Assembly (NCBI GenBank): GCA_030540195.1
Contig: JAUNWT010000003.1
Coordinates: 28,099-92,098 of the forward strand
Length of the DNA: 64,000 bases
Direction of reading: 5' to 3'
Origin: Bacillota bacterium
GTDB lineage: Bacteria > Bacillota_I > Bacilli_A > Erysipelotrichales > Coprobacillaceae
The notes beneath the pieces are model-generated. The model did not search any database. It had not been told where the DNA came from and saw only the letters and a list, made by a program, of their open reading frames with translations. Below, piece after piece: positions 18,814 to 27,097 of the stretch. Position 1 is the first letter of the stretch. The number at the start of each line of letters is the position of its first letter. The translations under genes were made by a program, and so were the position numbers.

Positions 18814-19550
18814 TTTGTAAGCTCCCTTGTATAACCAATCACACTCATTAAATAAAGTGGGGCTGTTTCACTTCTTAAAATACGATTACCTAAAGAACAA
18901 CATTTCACACCCATTTCATTAAGTTCTTTGATTTCACTTTCATCAAAGCCCCCTTCACAGCCAACAATAATCATTAGAGAATTTCCTGTTTGAATTTGTT
19001 GGAGCGTATGAAACAATTCACCATGTTGGTGTTGCTTTGCTGTTTCTTCATAAGCTACTAAATTATAATCTTTTAAATACGGTTTTAATTCTTTGATTGT
19101 TTTCACTTCTTCAATAGAAGGAATACGATTTCTACCTGATTGTTCACTTGCTTCTTTTAGGATTTTTTGATAACGGGGAAGTTTTTTATTAAATTTCTCT
19201 TTTGTAAGTTTGACAACACATCTTTTTGAACTTAATGGAATAATATGATGTACACCTAATTCACAAGCTTTTTGTAATACAAATTCAAATTTATCCCCTT
19301 TTGGAAGAGCATAAACCAATGTTACCTCAATATCTAATTCATTATTAATATCTAGTTTTTCAATTGGTAAGATTGTTCCTGTTTGAACATCTTCAATCGT
19401 ACATAGATATTGGATATGATTTAAATCGACACATATAATTTGATCACCATTTCTATTGCGCATCACTTTTTCAATATGATGTTGATCTCCACTTTCAATT
19501 TCAAAAGTTTTATTTAATTCAATACTTTCATTCACAAAATATTTTTGCAT
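18810..19550 (-). CDS. rsmE: 16S rRNA m3U1498 methyltransferase
   Basis: SPOUT-fold methyltransferase that methylates N3 of U1498 in 16S rRNA. 246 residues, typical. An N-terminal PUA-like domain (HHIEKVMRNRNGD) is followed by the knotted C-terminal domain with the SAM-site motifs VGCEGGFDESEI and LGNRILRSETAPLY. It is the first gene of the operon ending with deoC. Transcription seems to begin only about a dozen bases upstream of the start codon; the ribosome site is GGGGTGA. prmA, often its neighbour in Bacillota, is not adjacent here. Confidence 0.95.
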   Translation of the reverse strand: MQKYFVNESIELNKTFEIESGDQHHIEKVMRNRNGDQIICVDLNHIQYLCTIEDVQTGTILPIEKLDINNELDIEVTLVYALPKGDKFEFVLQKACELGVHHIIPLSSKRCVVKLTKEKFNKKLPRYQKILKEASEQSGRNRIPSIEEVKTIKELKPYLKDYNLVAYEETAKQHQHGELFHTLQQIQTGNSLMIIVGCEGGFDESEIKELNEMGVKCCSLGNRILRSETAPLYLMSVIGYTRELTK

Positions 19551-19568
19551 TGTCTTTCACCCCAACAT

Positions 19569-19596
19569 ATTCTAGCATAATATTTTCCTAAGACAA
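19569..19596 (-). promoter_or_regulatory. Promoter of the rsmE operon with very short leader
   Basis: -35 TTGTCT (19591-19596), 16 bp, extended -10 TGC-TAGAAT (19569-19574). Only 18 bases separate the -10 box from the ATG and they include GGGGTGA, so the untranslated leader is predicted to be about 12-14 nt. Confidence 0.65.
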
Positions 19597-19635
19597 ACCT
19601 TTTTACATTTTTATTTAGATTCAGACAATGTCAAA

Positions 19636-19668
19636 AAAACCTCCTTGTCTTTAGACAAAAGAGGTTTT
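19636..19668 (-). terminator. Terminator of the ECF S-component gene
   Basis: AAAACCTC pairs with GAGGTTTT, with an inner GTC/GAC stem, followed by a run of U residues on the minus strand. Confidence 0.85.
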
Positions 19669-19675
19669 ATTCTCA

Positions 19676-20287
19676 TTATTTTTTTAGTAAAGGTTTCATT
19701 GCTTTATAAACTGCCAACGAAACAACTGCTGCCAGAATTGCTTCTAGAATACCATTGGTTGTAACAACACCTAATAATAGTCCAATAAGCCCTGAATAGG
19801 CAACATTTAAAGAACTTGCATAAGCATTTCCAAAGAATACATAAATTCCTGATAAAACAAGAACTGTATTTGTAAGAGCGCCTACCAGTGCCCCTACTAG
19901 AACACCACTATTTTCATGTCCTTTATTTTTCATAATTTCAAAAATCAATCCAGCTAGATAACCTAATAAAATACGAGGAACAAAAGCAATCAACAAACTT
20001 TTATAATTTCCACTAATTGTGCCTATTGTCACAAAAGGTGAAAAACAAAAAGAAGTGATTCCTGGTTGGATAGTTGCTTTGATCATACTTGTCAGACCAA
20101 AAACAAAACCTAATTCAGCTCCTGCTTTCTTTCCTAAAATAATACCCGCAATAATAACAGGTATGTGCATCGTTGTCGCATTAAGTGGTCCAATTGGAAT
20201 ATAACCAAGTGGTGTGACAACGAGGATGATTTCAATCGCTAAAAATAAAGCCATTGAAGTCATGTACTGTGTCTTTTTTGACTTCAT
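19676..20287 (-). CDS. ECF transporter S component (vitamin-binding membrane subunit)
   Basis: Integral membrane substrate-binding subunit of an energy-coupling-factor transporter, 203 residues with about six hydrophobic segments. The stretch TPLGYIPIGPLNATTMHIPVI is split by short loops, as in the PanT/RibU-like ECF S families. It would pair with a shared EcfA1-EcfA2-EcfT module such as the one at 53508-55955. The second of two consecutive ATGs (20285-20287) is preferred because GGAGG is then five bases away instead of two. The vitamin cannot be fixed from sequence; pantothenate, riboflavin or a thiamin precursor are all possible. A roughly 110-base structured leader precedes it. Confidence 0.85.
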   Translation of the reverse strand: MKSKKTQYMTSMALFLAIEIILVVTPLGYIPIGPLNATTMHIPVIIAGIILGKKAGAELGFVFGLTSMIKATIQPGITSFCFSPFVTIGTISGNYKSLLIAFVPRILLGYLAGLIFEIMKNKGHENSGVLVGALVGALTNTVLVLSGIYVFFGNAYASSLNVAYSGLIGLLLGVVTTNGILEAILAAVVSLAVYKAMKPLLKK

Positions 20288-20290
20288 CAT

Positions 20291-20397
20291 TTCCTCCTAC
20301 TGTCGCTCATAAAAGATGCAACGTTTTTTTGGTATTCACCATTTCGAATGTCTTAATAAGAGTCTTTCGATCTCTTTTAATATCAAAATAAGTGAAC
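20291..20397 (-). promoter_or_regulatory. Structured leader of the ECF S-component gene (possible riboswitch)
   Basis: The transcribed leader starts with GTTCAC-TT-ATTT, which pairs with AAAT-G-GTGAAT (arms 20386-20397 and 20334-20344). Inside that stem is a hairpin AAGAG/CTCTT with loop ATCGAAAGA (20358-20376). It does not match the FMN, TPP, cobalamin, lysine or preQ1 consensus that I know; a short resemblance to the 3' part of tetrahydrofolate aptamers (GGTGAAT and TTGCATC) is not enough to call one. Confidence 0.4.
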
Positions 20398-20403
20398 GAG
20401 AAA

Positions 20404-20432
20404 ATTATATGACAAAATCATCTATTTTTCAA
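20404..20432 (-). promoter_or_regulatory. Promoter of the ECF S-component gene
   Basis: -35 TTGAAA (20427-20432), 17 bp, -10 TATAAT (20404-20409). The -35 box lies inside the 3' end of the peptidase gene upstream. Confidence 0.75.
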
Positions 20433-21386
20433 ATCAGAATAAGCTTTTAAGCCATAAGCACCCTTTGCCTTTAAAATTGCACGTTTAATACACATCGATG
20501 TGACTTCACTGGCAAGAACACCCACAGCATCAACCATTCCTTCAACCTCGTTCGTACTTAAAACAAAAATAGTATCTCCATCACTCATGGTATGAACTGG
20601 TTCAATAGAACGAGCATAGCCATCATGGCAAATTCCAGCAAGTTTTGTACACTGTGCTTTAGTAAGTTTGACATTTGTGACAATACACCCAATTGTCGTA
20701 TTACCATCAGGGAGTTTTCGAATTTGATCCATTTGTTTCAATAAAACTTCTTTGGTAGAAACGACTTGTTGTGTTTTTTCATCATAAATTCCTGCCAACA
20801 TTTCATGACTTTCATGGTCAACTACATTTCCACAGGCATTAACGGCCACAAGTCCTGCCACTTGAATATCGCCTACTTGTAAACCATACGTTCCAATACC
20901 ACCTTTCATGGCATGATCAAAACCTAAAAGTTTACCTACACTAGCACCACAACCCGCACCATAGTTTCCTTCTTTGATTTCTTCATTTTCACTATCAAGA
21001 CATGCTAAATAGCCCATTTGTTTATCCGGTCTTACCCTAGGATTTCCTACTGACAAATCAAAAAGAGAAGCGCCACAGACAATTGGTACCCTTGCAACCG
21101 ACATATCAAAACCAATATCATGTTCTTCTAAATACTGCATTGCTCCACTTGCCGCATCTAAACCAAAAGCACTACCTCCACTTAACATGACCGCATGAAT
21201 TTGTTGGACCATATTAATTGGATTAAGTAAATCTGTTTCTCTTGTTGCTGGTCCACCACCACGAACATCAACCCCTGCTGTGGCTCCTTTTTCAACAATC
21301 ACGACACTACATCCTGTCGCTGCTTGTATATCTTCAACTTGTCCTACTTTAACACCAGAAATATCTGTTATTTTTATTTCTTTCAT
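20418..21386 (-). CDS. P1-family N-terminal nucleophile peptidase (DmpA-like)
   Basis: 322-residue member of the P1 peptidase family (DmpA/BapA-type aminopeptidases), which cut themselves into two chains and then use the new N-terminal residue as nucleophile. The GGGPATRETDLL segment, LSGGSAFGLDAASG and the processing region GNTTIGCIVTN are all present; the first Thr after GN is the likely nucleophile. No signal peptide, so it acts in the cytoplasm, probably on small peptides or beta-amino acid amides. AGGTGA precedes the ATG. The next gene is 14 bp upstream on the same strand, so it may share a transcript with the pentapeptide protein. Confidence 0.88.
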   Translation of the reverse strand: MKEIKITDISGVKVGQVEDIQAATGCSVVIVEKGATAGVDVRGGGPATRETDLLNPINMVQQIHAVMLSGGSAFGLDAASGAMQYLEEHDIGFDMSVARVPIVCGASLFDLSVGNPRVRPDKQMGYLACLDSENEEIKEGNYGAGCGASVGKLLGFDHAMKGGIGTYGLQVGDIQVAGLVAVNACGNVVDHESHEMLAGIYDEKTQQVVSTKEVLLKQMDQIRKLPDGNTTIGCIVTNVKLTKAQCTKLAGICHDGYARSIEPVHTMSDGDTIFVLSTNEVEGMVDAVGVLASEVTSMCIKRAILKAKGAYGLKAYSDLKNR

Positions 21387-21400
21387 TGTTTCACCTTTTC

Positions 21401-22024
21401 TTATTTTACTTTAACTCCTAAAATTCCAATTAAATCAACTGCTTGAAAATCATTAATAATTAAATTCTTTAAGCTTTGTAAATCAAACAGCGCTCCTTGA
21501 ATTTGACAGCTTGATACATCTAAACCTTTATGATGTAAAGAAGTGAGTTCACATCGTATTAAAGAAGTATCCTTTAATTCTATTTTTTTACAATGCGCAT
21601 CATAGAAAGAAGCTTCTTGTAAATCGGTATGCTTAAAACAAACATTTTGAAGGGATGAAGAAGCATAATTACTGTAACGACCCTGACAATTTTCAAAAAG
21701 AACATCTTTTAAATTTGTTTCTATAAAAGTTGTTCCTGTAAGTTTACAGTTTTTAAATTGCACACGATTAAAGTATTGATGATCAAAGTTTTGATTTGAT
21801 AAATCACATTTATCAAAAGTCACATCAATTAAATCAATATGATTTAATTGAATCGTATTAAAATCAATATTTTCAAAAAGACAACCATCAAAAGTAAGAT
21901 GATCTATATTCATTTCTCTTTCATAATTTTCATCAATATGAATATCTTGAAACTTCATTTCTTTTAAACATTCATCAAATGTTGTCTTTTCAATATAGCT
22001 AAGCTTTGGTTCTATTAATTTCAT
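21401..22024 (-). CDS. Pentapeptide-repeat protein (Qnr/YjbI-like)
   Basis: 207-residue protein made mostly of A(D/N)LXX-type five-residue repeats with Phe, Leu or Cys at the central position (for example FDGCLFENIDF, FDKCDLSNQNF, FKNCKLTGTTF). It should fold as a right-handed quadrilateral beta-helix mimicking B-DNA. The end DLIGILGVKVK resembles the short C-terminal dimerisation helix of Qnr-type proteins that protect gyrase. Chromosomal relatives exist in many Bacillota and their native role is unclear, so resistance should not be assumed. AGGAG five bases before the ATG; the start overlaps the GNAT gene by 26 bp. Confidence 0.85.
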   Translation of the reverse strand: MKLIEPKLSYIEKTTFDECLKEMKFQDIHIDENYEREMNIDHLTFDGCLFENIDFNTIQLNHIDLIDVTFDKCDLSNQNFDHQYFNRVQFKNCKLTGTTFIETNLKDVLFENCQGRYSNYASSSLQNVCFKHTDLQEASFYDAHCKKIELKDTSLIRCELTSLHHKGLDVSSCQIQGALFDLQSLKNLIINDFQAVDLIGILGVKVK

Positions 22025-22523
22025 CTTGTCTCCTTTTTAAAGAATTCCAAAAATCCCAAAATTCCTTATTATCAATCATTCCATTTTTACATAAAATAAT
22101 ATAATCTTCTTTTTGCCATGTATAGCATACTTTTGTTTCTTGAAAACCATTTCTTAAATAAAATTGTTTTCTTTTTATTCTTTGTTCCTTATTTTGACAT
22201 TCTTTAATTTGTTCAATATCCAACATAATTCTATTTGAGCTATATTCTTTAGAAAGATCTTCTAAAATCATACTACCATATCCAAGATTACGATATTCTT
22301 CTTTAACCGCAAGATAAAGAATACTTACAATTTGGTGATGGATGCATAATATAGTAAAACCAATAAGTTTTTCTTCTTGATAATAGCCATAAATAATTCC
22401 TTTATGAAGTTGATCAAAAAGCCAAGTAAGATTGGTTTGTTCATTTTTAGGAAAAGCTTGTTGGTAAAGTGTTCTTATTTCTTTTATTTCTTCACTATGG
22501 AAATCTATTTGTTTTCTAATCAT
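21999..22523 (-). CDS. GNAT-family N-acetyltransferase
   Basis: 174-residue acetyltransferase fold: the acetyl-CoA loop lies in VKEEYRNLGYGSMIL (around residues 75-90) and the YLRNGFQET segment near residue 128 is typical. The acceptor is unknown. There is no proper ribosome site before the ATG; the only purine run (AAGAG) belongs to the 3' arm of the HAD-gene terminator, so expression may be weak or linked to how that hairpin folds. The stop codon region overlaps the pentapeptide gene. Confidence 0.8.
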   Translation of the reverse strand: MIRKQIDFHSEEIKEIRTLYQQAFPKNEQTNLTWLFDQLHKGIIYGYYQEEKLIGFTILCIHHQIVSILYLAVKEEYRNLGYGSMILEDLSKEYSSNRIMLDIEQIKECQNKEQRIKRKQFYLRNGFQETKVCYTWQKEDYIILCKNGMIDNKEFWDFWNSLKRRQDEINRTKA

Positions 22524-22525
22524 TT

Positions 22526-22554
22526 TAAAAAAACTCTTAATTTCTTAAGAGTTT
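22526..22554 (-). terminator. Terminator of the HAD phosphatase gene
   Basis: Perfect 10-bp stem AAACTCTTAA with complement, 4-base loop, then at least five U residues; begins at the HAD stop codon and ends three bases before the GNAT start. Confidence 0.88.
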
Positions 22555-23368
22555 AAATAAGTCCTTTTTCTTCTAATTGTTTTAAACAATAAGCAATCCC
22601 ATTATCATTATTTGATAAAGTAATATAGTTTGCTCTTTCTTTTACTTCATCAACTGCATTTTCCATAGCAACACCATAACCACAATATTCAATTAAAGAT
22701 AAATCATTATAACCATCACCAAAAGCAATTGTTTCTTCTTGTTTAATTCCTAATTTCTTACATAAAACATCTAAAGAAGCTGCTTTATCAATTCCATTAG
22801 CCATACATTCAATAAAGTAAGGATCACTACGATAAATAGACATTTTACCTTCATAAGGTGCTTTAAAATCATCAAGGATTTGTGCAACATATGCAGGTTC
22901 TCCCGTAATTAAAACTTTATTAACATCAAAGTTCACTTCTTTTTTAAAGTCTTGAACATGTTTGATATTCATTTTTGTTGTAAAGCTTTCTAATTGAATC
23001 CAATGATCACCAATATCTTCTGTAATGATTTCAGTCGCATTATATGTAAGTGGTGATAAACCAAAAGCTTTGGCACGATCATACATTTCATGAGCTACTT
23101 CACTTGAAAGTGTTTGTTCATAAACAACTTCATTTGTTTTATAATCTAATACTCTTGCCCCATTGAAAGATAAAAGATATCCTCCAACTTTATCTAAAGT
23201 TAATTCTTTTGCTTCTTTAAAGATACCAGCTGTTGGTCTTCCTGAAGCTAAAACAATGATAATTCCTTTTTGTGCTAATTTAATAAGTTCTTGTTTTGTT
23301 TCTTCTAAAATATTTTTATTTTTATCTGTTAATGTTCCATCTAAGTCTAACGCTATTAATTTATACAT
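22553..23368 (-). CDS. Cof-type HAD-IIB sugar-phosphate phosphatase
   Basis: 271-residue cytoplasmic phosphatase of the HAD superfamily, subclass IIB (Cof/YcsE/YkrA group), acting on small phosphorylated metabolites. Motif I is DLDGTLTD at residues 8-15 with the nucleophile Asp8, motif II is LASGRP, the lysine of motif III is near residue 196 and motif IV is FGDGYNDLSL. Length and the C2B cap between motifs II and III are usual. It is monocistronic. The natural substrate cannot be predicted. Confidence 0.92.
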   Translation of the reverse strand: MYKLIALDLDGTLTDKNKNILEETKQELIKLAQKGIIIVLASGRPTAGIFKEAKELTLDKVGGYLLSFNGARVLDYKTNEVVYEQTLSSEVAHEMYDRAKAFGLSPLTYNATEIITEDIGDHWIQLESFTTKMNIKHVQDFKKEVNFDVNKVLITGEPAYVAQILDDFKAPYEGKMSIYRSDPYFIECMANGIDKAASLDVLCKKLGIKQEETIAFGDGYNDLSLIEYCGYGVAMENAVDEVKERANYITLSNNDNGIAYCLKQLEEKGLI

Positions 23369-23439
23369 TTTTATACCTACCTTTTGCGTTTATTATAACA
23401 AAGACACTAAAAAAACAAAACTTATTTCTTAAAAAGAAA

Positions 23440-23469
23440 AAGAAGTCTAACAATTGTGTTAAACTTCTT
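23440..23469 (-). terminator. Terminator of aroE
   Basis: AAGAAGT and AACTTCTT flank an inner TAACA/TGTTA stem, with a U-rich tail on the minus strand, just after the aroE stop codon. Confidence 0.75.
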
Positions 23470-23480
23470 AAAAAATACTT

Positions 23481-24347
23481 CTAGAAATCTAAAGCTTCTT
23501 TTACTTTATCAATTGGCATATCTTGATTTGTCCATAATTTAAATGAAGCAGCTCCTTGATAAAGCATCATTCCTAAACCATTAATCGTTTGACATCCAAT
23601 TTTTTCAGCTTCTTCTAAAAGTTTTGTTTTTTCTGGCATATAAATAACGTCAGAAACAATTAAATCTTTTCTTAAATAAGAAGTATCTGGTAAAACCATT
23701 TGTCCTTCTAATTTCCCCATTCCCACATTTGTCGCATTTGTGAAGATGGCTGATTCACTAATTTCTTTTCTTAATGTTTCATGATCATTTAAATCAAATA
23801 ATTGTGCTTTACACTTTGTTTGTGAATTAATTTTTTCAACATTTTCTAAAGCACGATCCCATGAAGCATCTTTAATATTAAAAATACTAATTTCTTTAAC
23901 ACCATCTAATGCAGCTTGCATAACAATTGCTGTTGCAGCTCCCCCAGCACCAACAATTGTCATCTTTTTACCAATGATATCAATTTCTTGATCTTTTAAA
24001 GCACTCATATATCCTGTACCATCTGTAATTGTTCCAGTTAAAACACCATTATCATTAATAACTGTATTAATGGCTCCACACATTTTCGCAATTGGTGTAA
24101 TATGATCTAAATATTGACCTATTGATGTTTTATAAGGCATAGAAACATTCCATCCTCTTACATTTAAAGCTTTGAATCCTTTAACCGCATCTTCTAATTG
24201 GTCTGGTTGAATATCAAAAGCTAAATAAGCATAATCTAAACCTAAAGCACGACATGCGGCATTGTGCATTACTGGTGATTTAGAGTGTCTAATTGGTGTA
24301 GCAATAAGTCCTAATAATTCTGTATGTCCTGTAATTCTTTTTTCCAT
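23481..24347 (-). CDS. aroE: Shikimate dehydrogenase (AroE/YdiB type)
   Basis: NAD(P)-dependent dehydrogenase of the shikimate pathway, 288 residues. The shikimate-binding motif SKSPVMHNAA is near the N-terminus, the catalytic lysine is in NVSMPYK, and the dinucleotide loop is GAGGAATAI. The length and sequence style also fit the quinate/shikimate YdiB group found in many anaerobes. It stands alone behind a T-box leader, so its expression should rise when a particular tRNA is uncharged. No other shikimate genes are nearby. GGGGG lies seven bases before the ATG. Confidence 0.92.
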   Translation of the reverse strand: MEKRITGHTELLGLIATPIRHSKSPVMHNAACRALGLDYAYLAFDIQPDQLEDAVKGFKALNVRGWNVSMPYKTSIGQYLDHITPIAKMCGAINTVINDNGVLTGTITDGTGYMSALKDQEIDIIGKKMTIVGAGGAATAIVMQAALDGVKEISIFNIKDASWDRALENVEKINSQTKCKAQLFDLNDHETLRKEISESAIFTNATNVGMGKLEGQMVLPDTSYLRKDLIVSDVIYMPEKTKLLEEAEKIGCQTINGLGMMLYQGAASFKLWTNQDMPIDKVKEALDF

Positions 24348-24371
24348 TTTTATTCCCCCATATATACTAAT

Positions 24372-24622
24372 AAAAAAGTCTCTTCATCCCATAAGGACGA
24401 AAGAGACCATCGCGTTACCACCTTACTTCGTTATTATCTCACAATAATAACCTTACTAAGTACCTACATACTCATACACGTTAACGGGTGTCACCGGAGA
24501 TATCTACTTACTTCAATATTCTACTCCAAGAGGAATTCAATCATCAAACATAACTTTTTTTCACCAACCAAAAGCTCTCTACCTATGTTTTAATCATCTA
24601 CTATTTCTTTTCACTGTATTTA
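24372..24622 (-). promoter_or_regulatory. T-box riboswitch upstream of aroE
   Basis: The minus strand carries the conserved T-box AAGGTGGTAACGCG (24411-24424), followed by a terminator (stem GTCTCTT.../...AAGAGAC, 24378-24407, then six U residues). Upstream is a Stem I-like region with AGTAGATGA and, 3' of the distal loops, TTGAATTCC. A tentative specifier is TTC (Phe) at 24533-24535. The T-box bulge reads TGGT, which would pair with a tRNA having A73, compatible with tRNA-Phe or tRNA-Tyr. It fills the 363-bp gap between aroE and the vWA gene. Confidence 0.92.
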
Positions 24623-24627
24623 TTTGT

Positions 24628-24656
24628 ATTAAACCACTTCATCATTTATTTGTCAA
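24628..24656 (-). promoter_or_regulatory. Promoter of the T-box/aroE unit
   Basis: -35 TTGACA (24651-24656), 17 bp, -10 TTTAAT (24628-24633) on the minus strand. Confidence 0.8.
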
Positions 24657-24680
24657 AGATTTTTTATAAGCATGTTACAA

Positions 24681-24706
24681 AATATCGCCCCTCATGGGAC
24701 GATATT
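24681..24706 (-). terminator. Terminator of the vWA surface-protein gene
   Basis: Stem AATATCGTCCC with GGGGCGATATT (one mismatch or wobble). The nearly identical hairpin occurs at 27067-27094 after the neighbouring surface-protein gene, showing that the two 3' ends are duplicates. Confidence 0.8.
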
Positions 24707-24710
24707 TTTT

Positions 24711-27026
24711 TTAATCTATTTTCTTTTTTCTTAGATAAGTTAAAACAACTAAACTTCCTATTAATAATAAAGCAATACCTATAATATTTTCATCATCGCC
24801 TGTTTTTACTTTTTTAACTTCTTGTTTATTTTCAGCTTTTACCATTGGTTTTATTGTTTCTTGATTATTGGATGTTGATTCATTCCTTTTATCATCTTTT
24901 ATTTGTTCTTTCAAAATCAAGGTTGTTGTAGCTACACCATCTTCAAACGTTACCTTAACATGATGTGTTCCCACAGAAAGTGTATTTAAATAATCATCAT
25001 CAAAAGTAATAATTGTAGATCCCTTGGTTACTTTATAATGTAATTTATTAACTTCTTGACCATCTATTTCCACTTTTACATCTTCTGTAAATTCATGATC
25101 AATTCTTATTGCATGATCATTTCCACTTTCTTTAACAAAAGTTTCATTTTCACCTTCAATAACTTTATAAGAAATATTTTTCTTTACAAGTCCTTCAATA
25201 GCTTTAGTGATAGTATCTGCATAATTATCGACGGTTGCCTGTTCTAGAATATTTTTATTATAAACAACAGATTCTATTGCTTCTGCCACTTTTGAAAAAT
25301 CCACATAATAATCTTTATTAAGTGACTTTGCTTTAGCAATAGCTTCTTCTACTTTTGTATAATCCGCTGATTTTAATATTAATGACTTGATTGCTTTATA
25401 AATAATATCCTCATAACCATCTACAATATTTTGTTCAGTAACATTCTTTCCTTCTTCTACTAAAGCAAGTGCATCTTTCAATACTTTTACAGTTTCATCT
25501 GTATAAATGCTCAAATCCGTTGGTATCTTTGATTTTGCTTCATTGACTTTTGTATAATCAGCATCTTTATATTTTAATTCACTTATTGCTTTATTAATAG
25601 CATTTGCATAGTTATCCACAATTTCTTGTTCAAGAATATTTTTATTATAATTAACAGCATCGATAGCTTCTATAACCTTTGAAAAATCCTTATAATAATC
25701 TTTATTAAGAGACTTTGCTCGATTAATAGCTGCTTCTACTTTGGTATAATTGGCAGGTTTTGGAACTAATGATTTTATTGCTTCATTGATTGCCTTAGCA
25801 TAATTATCTACAATTTCTTGTTCAAACATATTTTTATCATAAGCAACCGAATCGATTGCTTCTGTAACCTTTGAAAAATCCTCATAATGATCTTTATTAA
25901 GCGATTTTGCTTGGTTAATAGCTTTTTCTACTTTAGTATAATCAGCAGGTTTTACCGTCAATGATTCAATTGCGGCAATAAGAGTATCTGCATACCCATC
26001 TACCATTTCTTGTTCTGTAATATTCTTTCCTTCTTCTATTGCATCAAGTGCATTTTGTAATGCTTCTACTGTTTCATCTGTATATATACTTAAATCATTT
26101 GGTACTTTTGATTTTGCTTCGTTGACTTTTGTATAATCTGCACAATCGTATAATATCTTTGAAAGTGAATGAATAATTTCATTAAAAGTCGTTTCAGCTT
26201 CTAAAGAATTTTTAAACCCTTTATAATAATCCTCATTATTATCTTTTTGACCTAGTTGATCATAACTTTCTGCATCTAAATAATTACTAGACATACCATA
26301 CATATACGCATTAAATTTTTCAATATCTGTCCAATTACCATCCCCATCATCACCACTAATAGATATATCCGTATTAGAAGACATTCCAACAGTATACATT
26401 TTTGCCTTTTCTTTTATATTTTTTGCCATTGATATTGCATTATTTGCGACTTTATCTTCAAAATCTGATTGACTTGTTGGTGCGCCGTCAGTAATAAAAA
26501 TAATAACTCTCTTTACATATTTTCTACTATTGTCATTGATACTTTCATCGACTAATTTTTTTGTTAGTTCCATTGCTATATCTGCACGAGTTGCTCCAGC
26601 AGGTTTAATATCTTTTACTTTTGTTTTTAAACTTTCTTTATTTTCCTCAGTAATAGCCACATAATTACTTACAATTTGCGTATAATTATATCTATATCCT
26701 TTATCGCTATATGTTTCATTTCCTATTCTATCGCTTTTATTACCCGCAAATTTTATAATAGAAATTCGACTTTGTTTAGTAATATCATCTCTATAAGAAT
26801 TCTTTTTGGCATATTGATCAATAAATTGATAAACTAATTCATTTAAAAGATTTATTCTCTTCGTGGAATCTTCTTTACTCAGTGGGTCATCCATACTTCC
26901 AGAAGCATCTAATACAAAAGTAATATCTAATGGAGCTGATTCATCTTGATCAAGCGCAAATACATTGATTGGTATAAACGTTATAACTAAAGATAACGAT
27001 AACAATATCTTCTTTATCCTTTTCAT
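24711..27026 (-). CDS. Cell-wall-anchored vWA / FIVAR-repeat surface protein
   Basis: 771-residue exported protein. Residues 1-24 are a signal peptide. A von Willebrand factor A domain (about 32-310) has the MIDAS sequence DASGSM and a later DGAPTSQ. Then come five repeats of about 64 residues, each opening with (A/N)YTKV and containing a YADxI...AI motif, matching FIVAR modules. Next is an X2-like module (VEIDGQEVNKLHYKV...YLNTL) and a C-terminal sorting region: VKTGD, hydrophobic helix, RKKK. Likely a surface adhesin. The anchor motif is KTGD, not LPXTG. Its last 55 residues nearly match those of the next gene. Confidence 0.88.
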   Translation of the reverse strand: MKRIKKILLSLSLVITFIPINVFALDQDESAPLDITFVLDASGSMDDPLSKEDSTKRINLLNELVYQFIDQYAKKNSYRDDITKQSRISIIKFAGNKSDRIGNETYSDKGYRYNYTQIVSNYVAITEENKESLKTKVKDIKPAGATRADIAMELTKKLVDESINDNSRKYVKRVIIFITDGAPTSQSDFEDKVANNAISMAKNIKEKAKMYTVGMSSNTDISISGDDGDGNWTDIEKFNAYMYGMSSNYLDAESYDQLGQKDNNEDYYKGFKNSLEAETTFNEIIHSLSKILYDCADYTKVNEAKSKVPNDLSIYTDETVEALQNALDAIEEGKNITEQEMVDGYADTLIAAIESLTVKPADYTKVEKAINQAKSLNKDHYEDFSKVTEAIDSVAYDKNMFEQEIVDNYAKAINEAIKSLVPKPANYTKVEAAINRAKSLNKDYYKDFSKVIEAIDAVNYNKNILEQEIVDNYANAINKAISELKYKDADYTKVNEAKSKIPTDLSIYTDETVKVLKDALALVEEGKNVTEQNIVDGYEDIIYKAIKSLILKSADYTKVEEAIAKAKSLNKDYYVDFSKVAEAIESVVYNKNILEQATVDNYADTITKAIEGLVKKNISYKVIEGENETFVKESGNDHAIRIDHEFTEDVKVEIDGQEVNKLHYKVTKGSTIITFDDDYLNTLSVGTHHVKVTFEDGVATTTLILKEQIKDDKRNESTSNNQETIKPMVKAENKQEVKKVKTGDDENIIGIALLLIGSLVVLTYLRKKKID

Positions 27027-27066
27027 ATAAGACCTCCAAACTACATCTTATTACTCACCATTTATT

Positions 27067-27094
27067 AAATATCGCCCCAAGTGGGACGATATTT
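27067..27094 (-). terminator. Terminator-like hairpin after the GLUG surface-protein gene
   Basis: AAATATCG arm with complement; a duplicate of the hairpin at 24681-24706. The U-run is poor (TTTAATAAAT) and I see no strong promoter in the 40 bp before the vWA gene, so read-through into that gene is likely. Confidence 0.6.
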
Positions 27095-27097
27095 AAT

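Noticed and set aside
20288..20397. Tetrahydrofolate riboswitch before the ECF S component
   Set aside because: Only GGTGAAT and TTGCATC match; the 5' half and the pairing partner of the consensus are absent.
21401..22024. Quinolone-resistance determinant (Qnr)
   Set aside because: Fold and C-terminus resemble Qnr, but chromosomal pentapeptide proteins are common and no mobile context exists.
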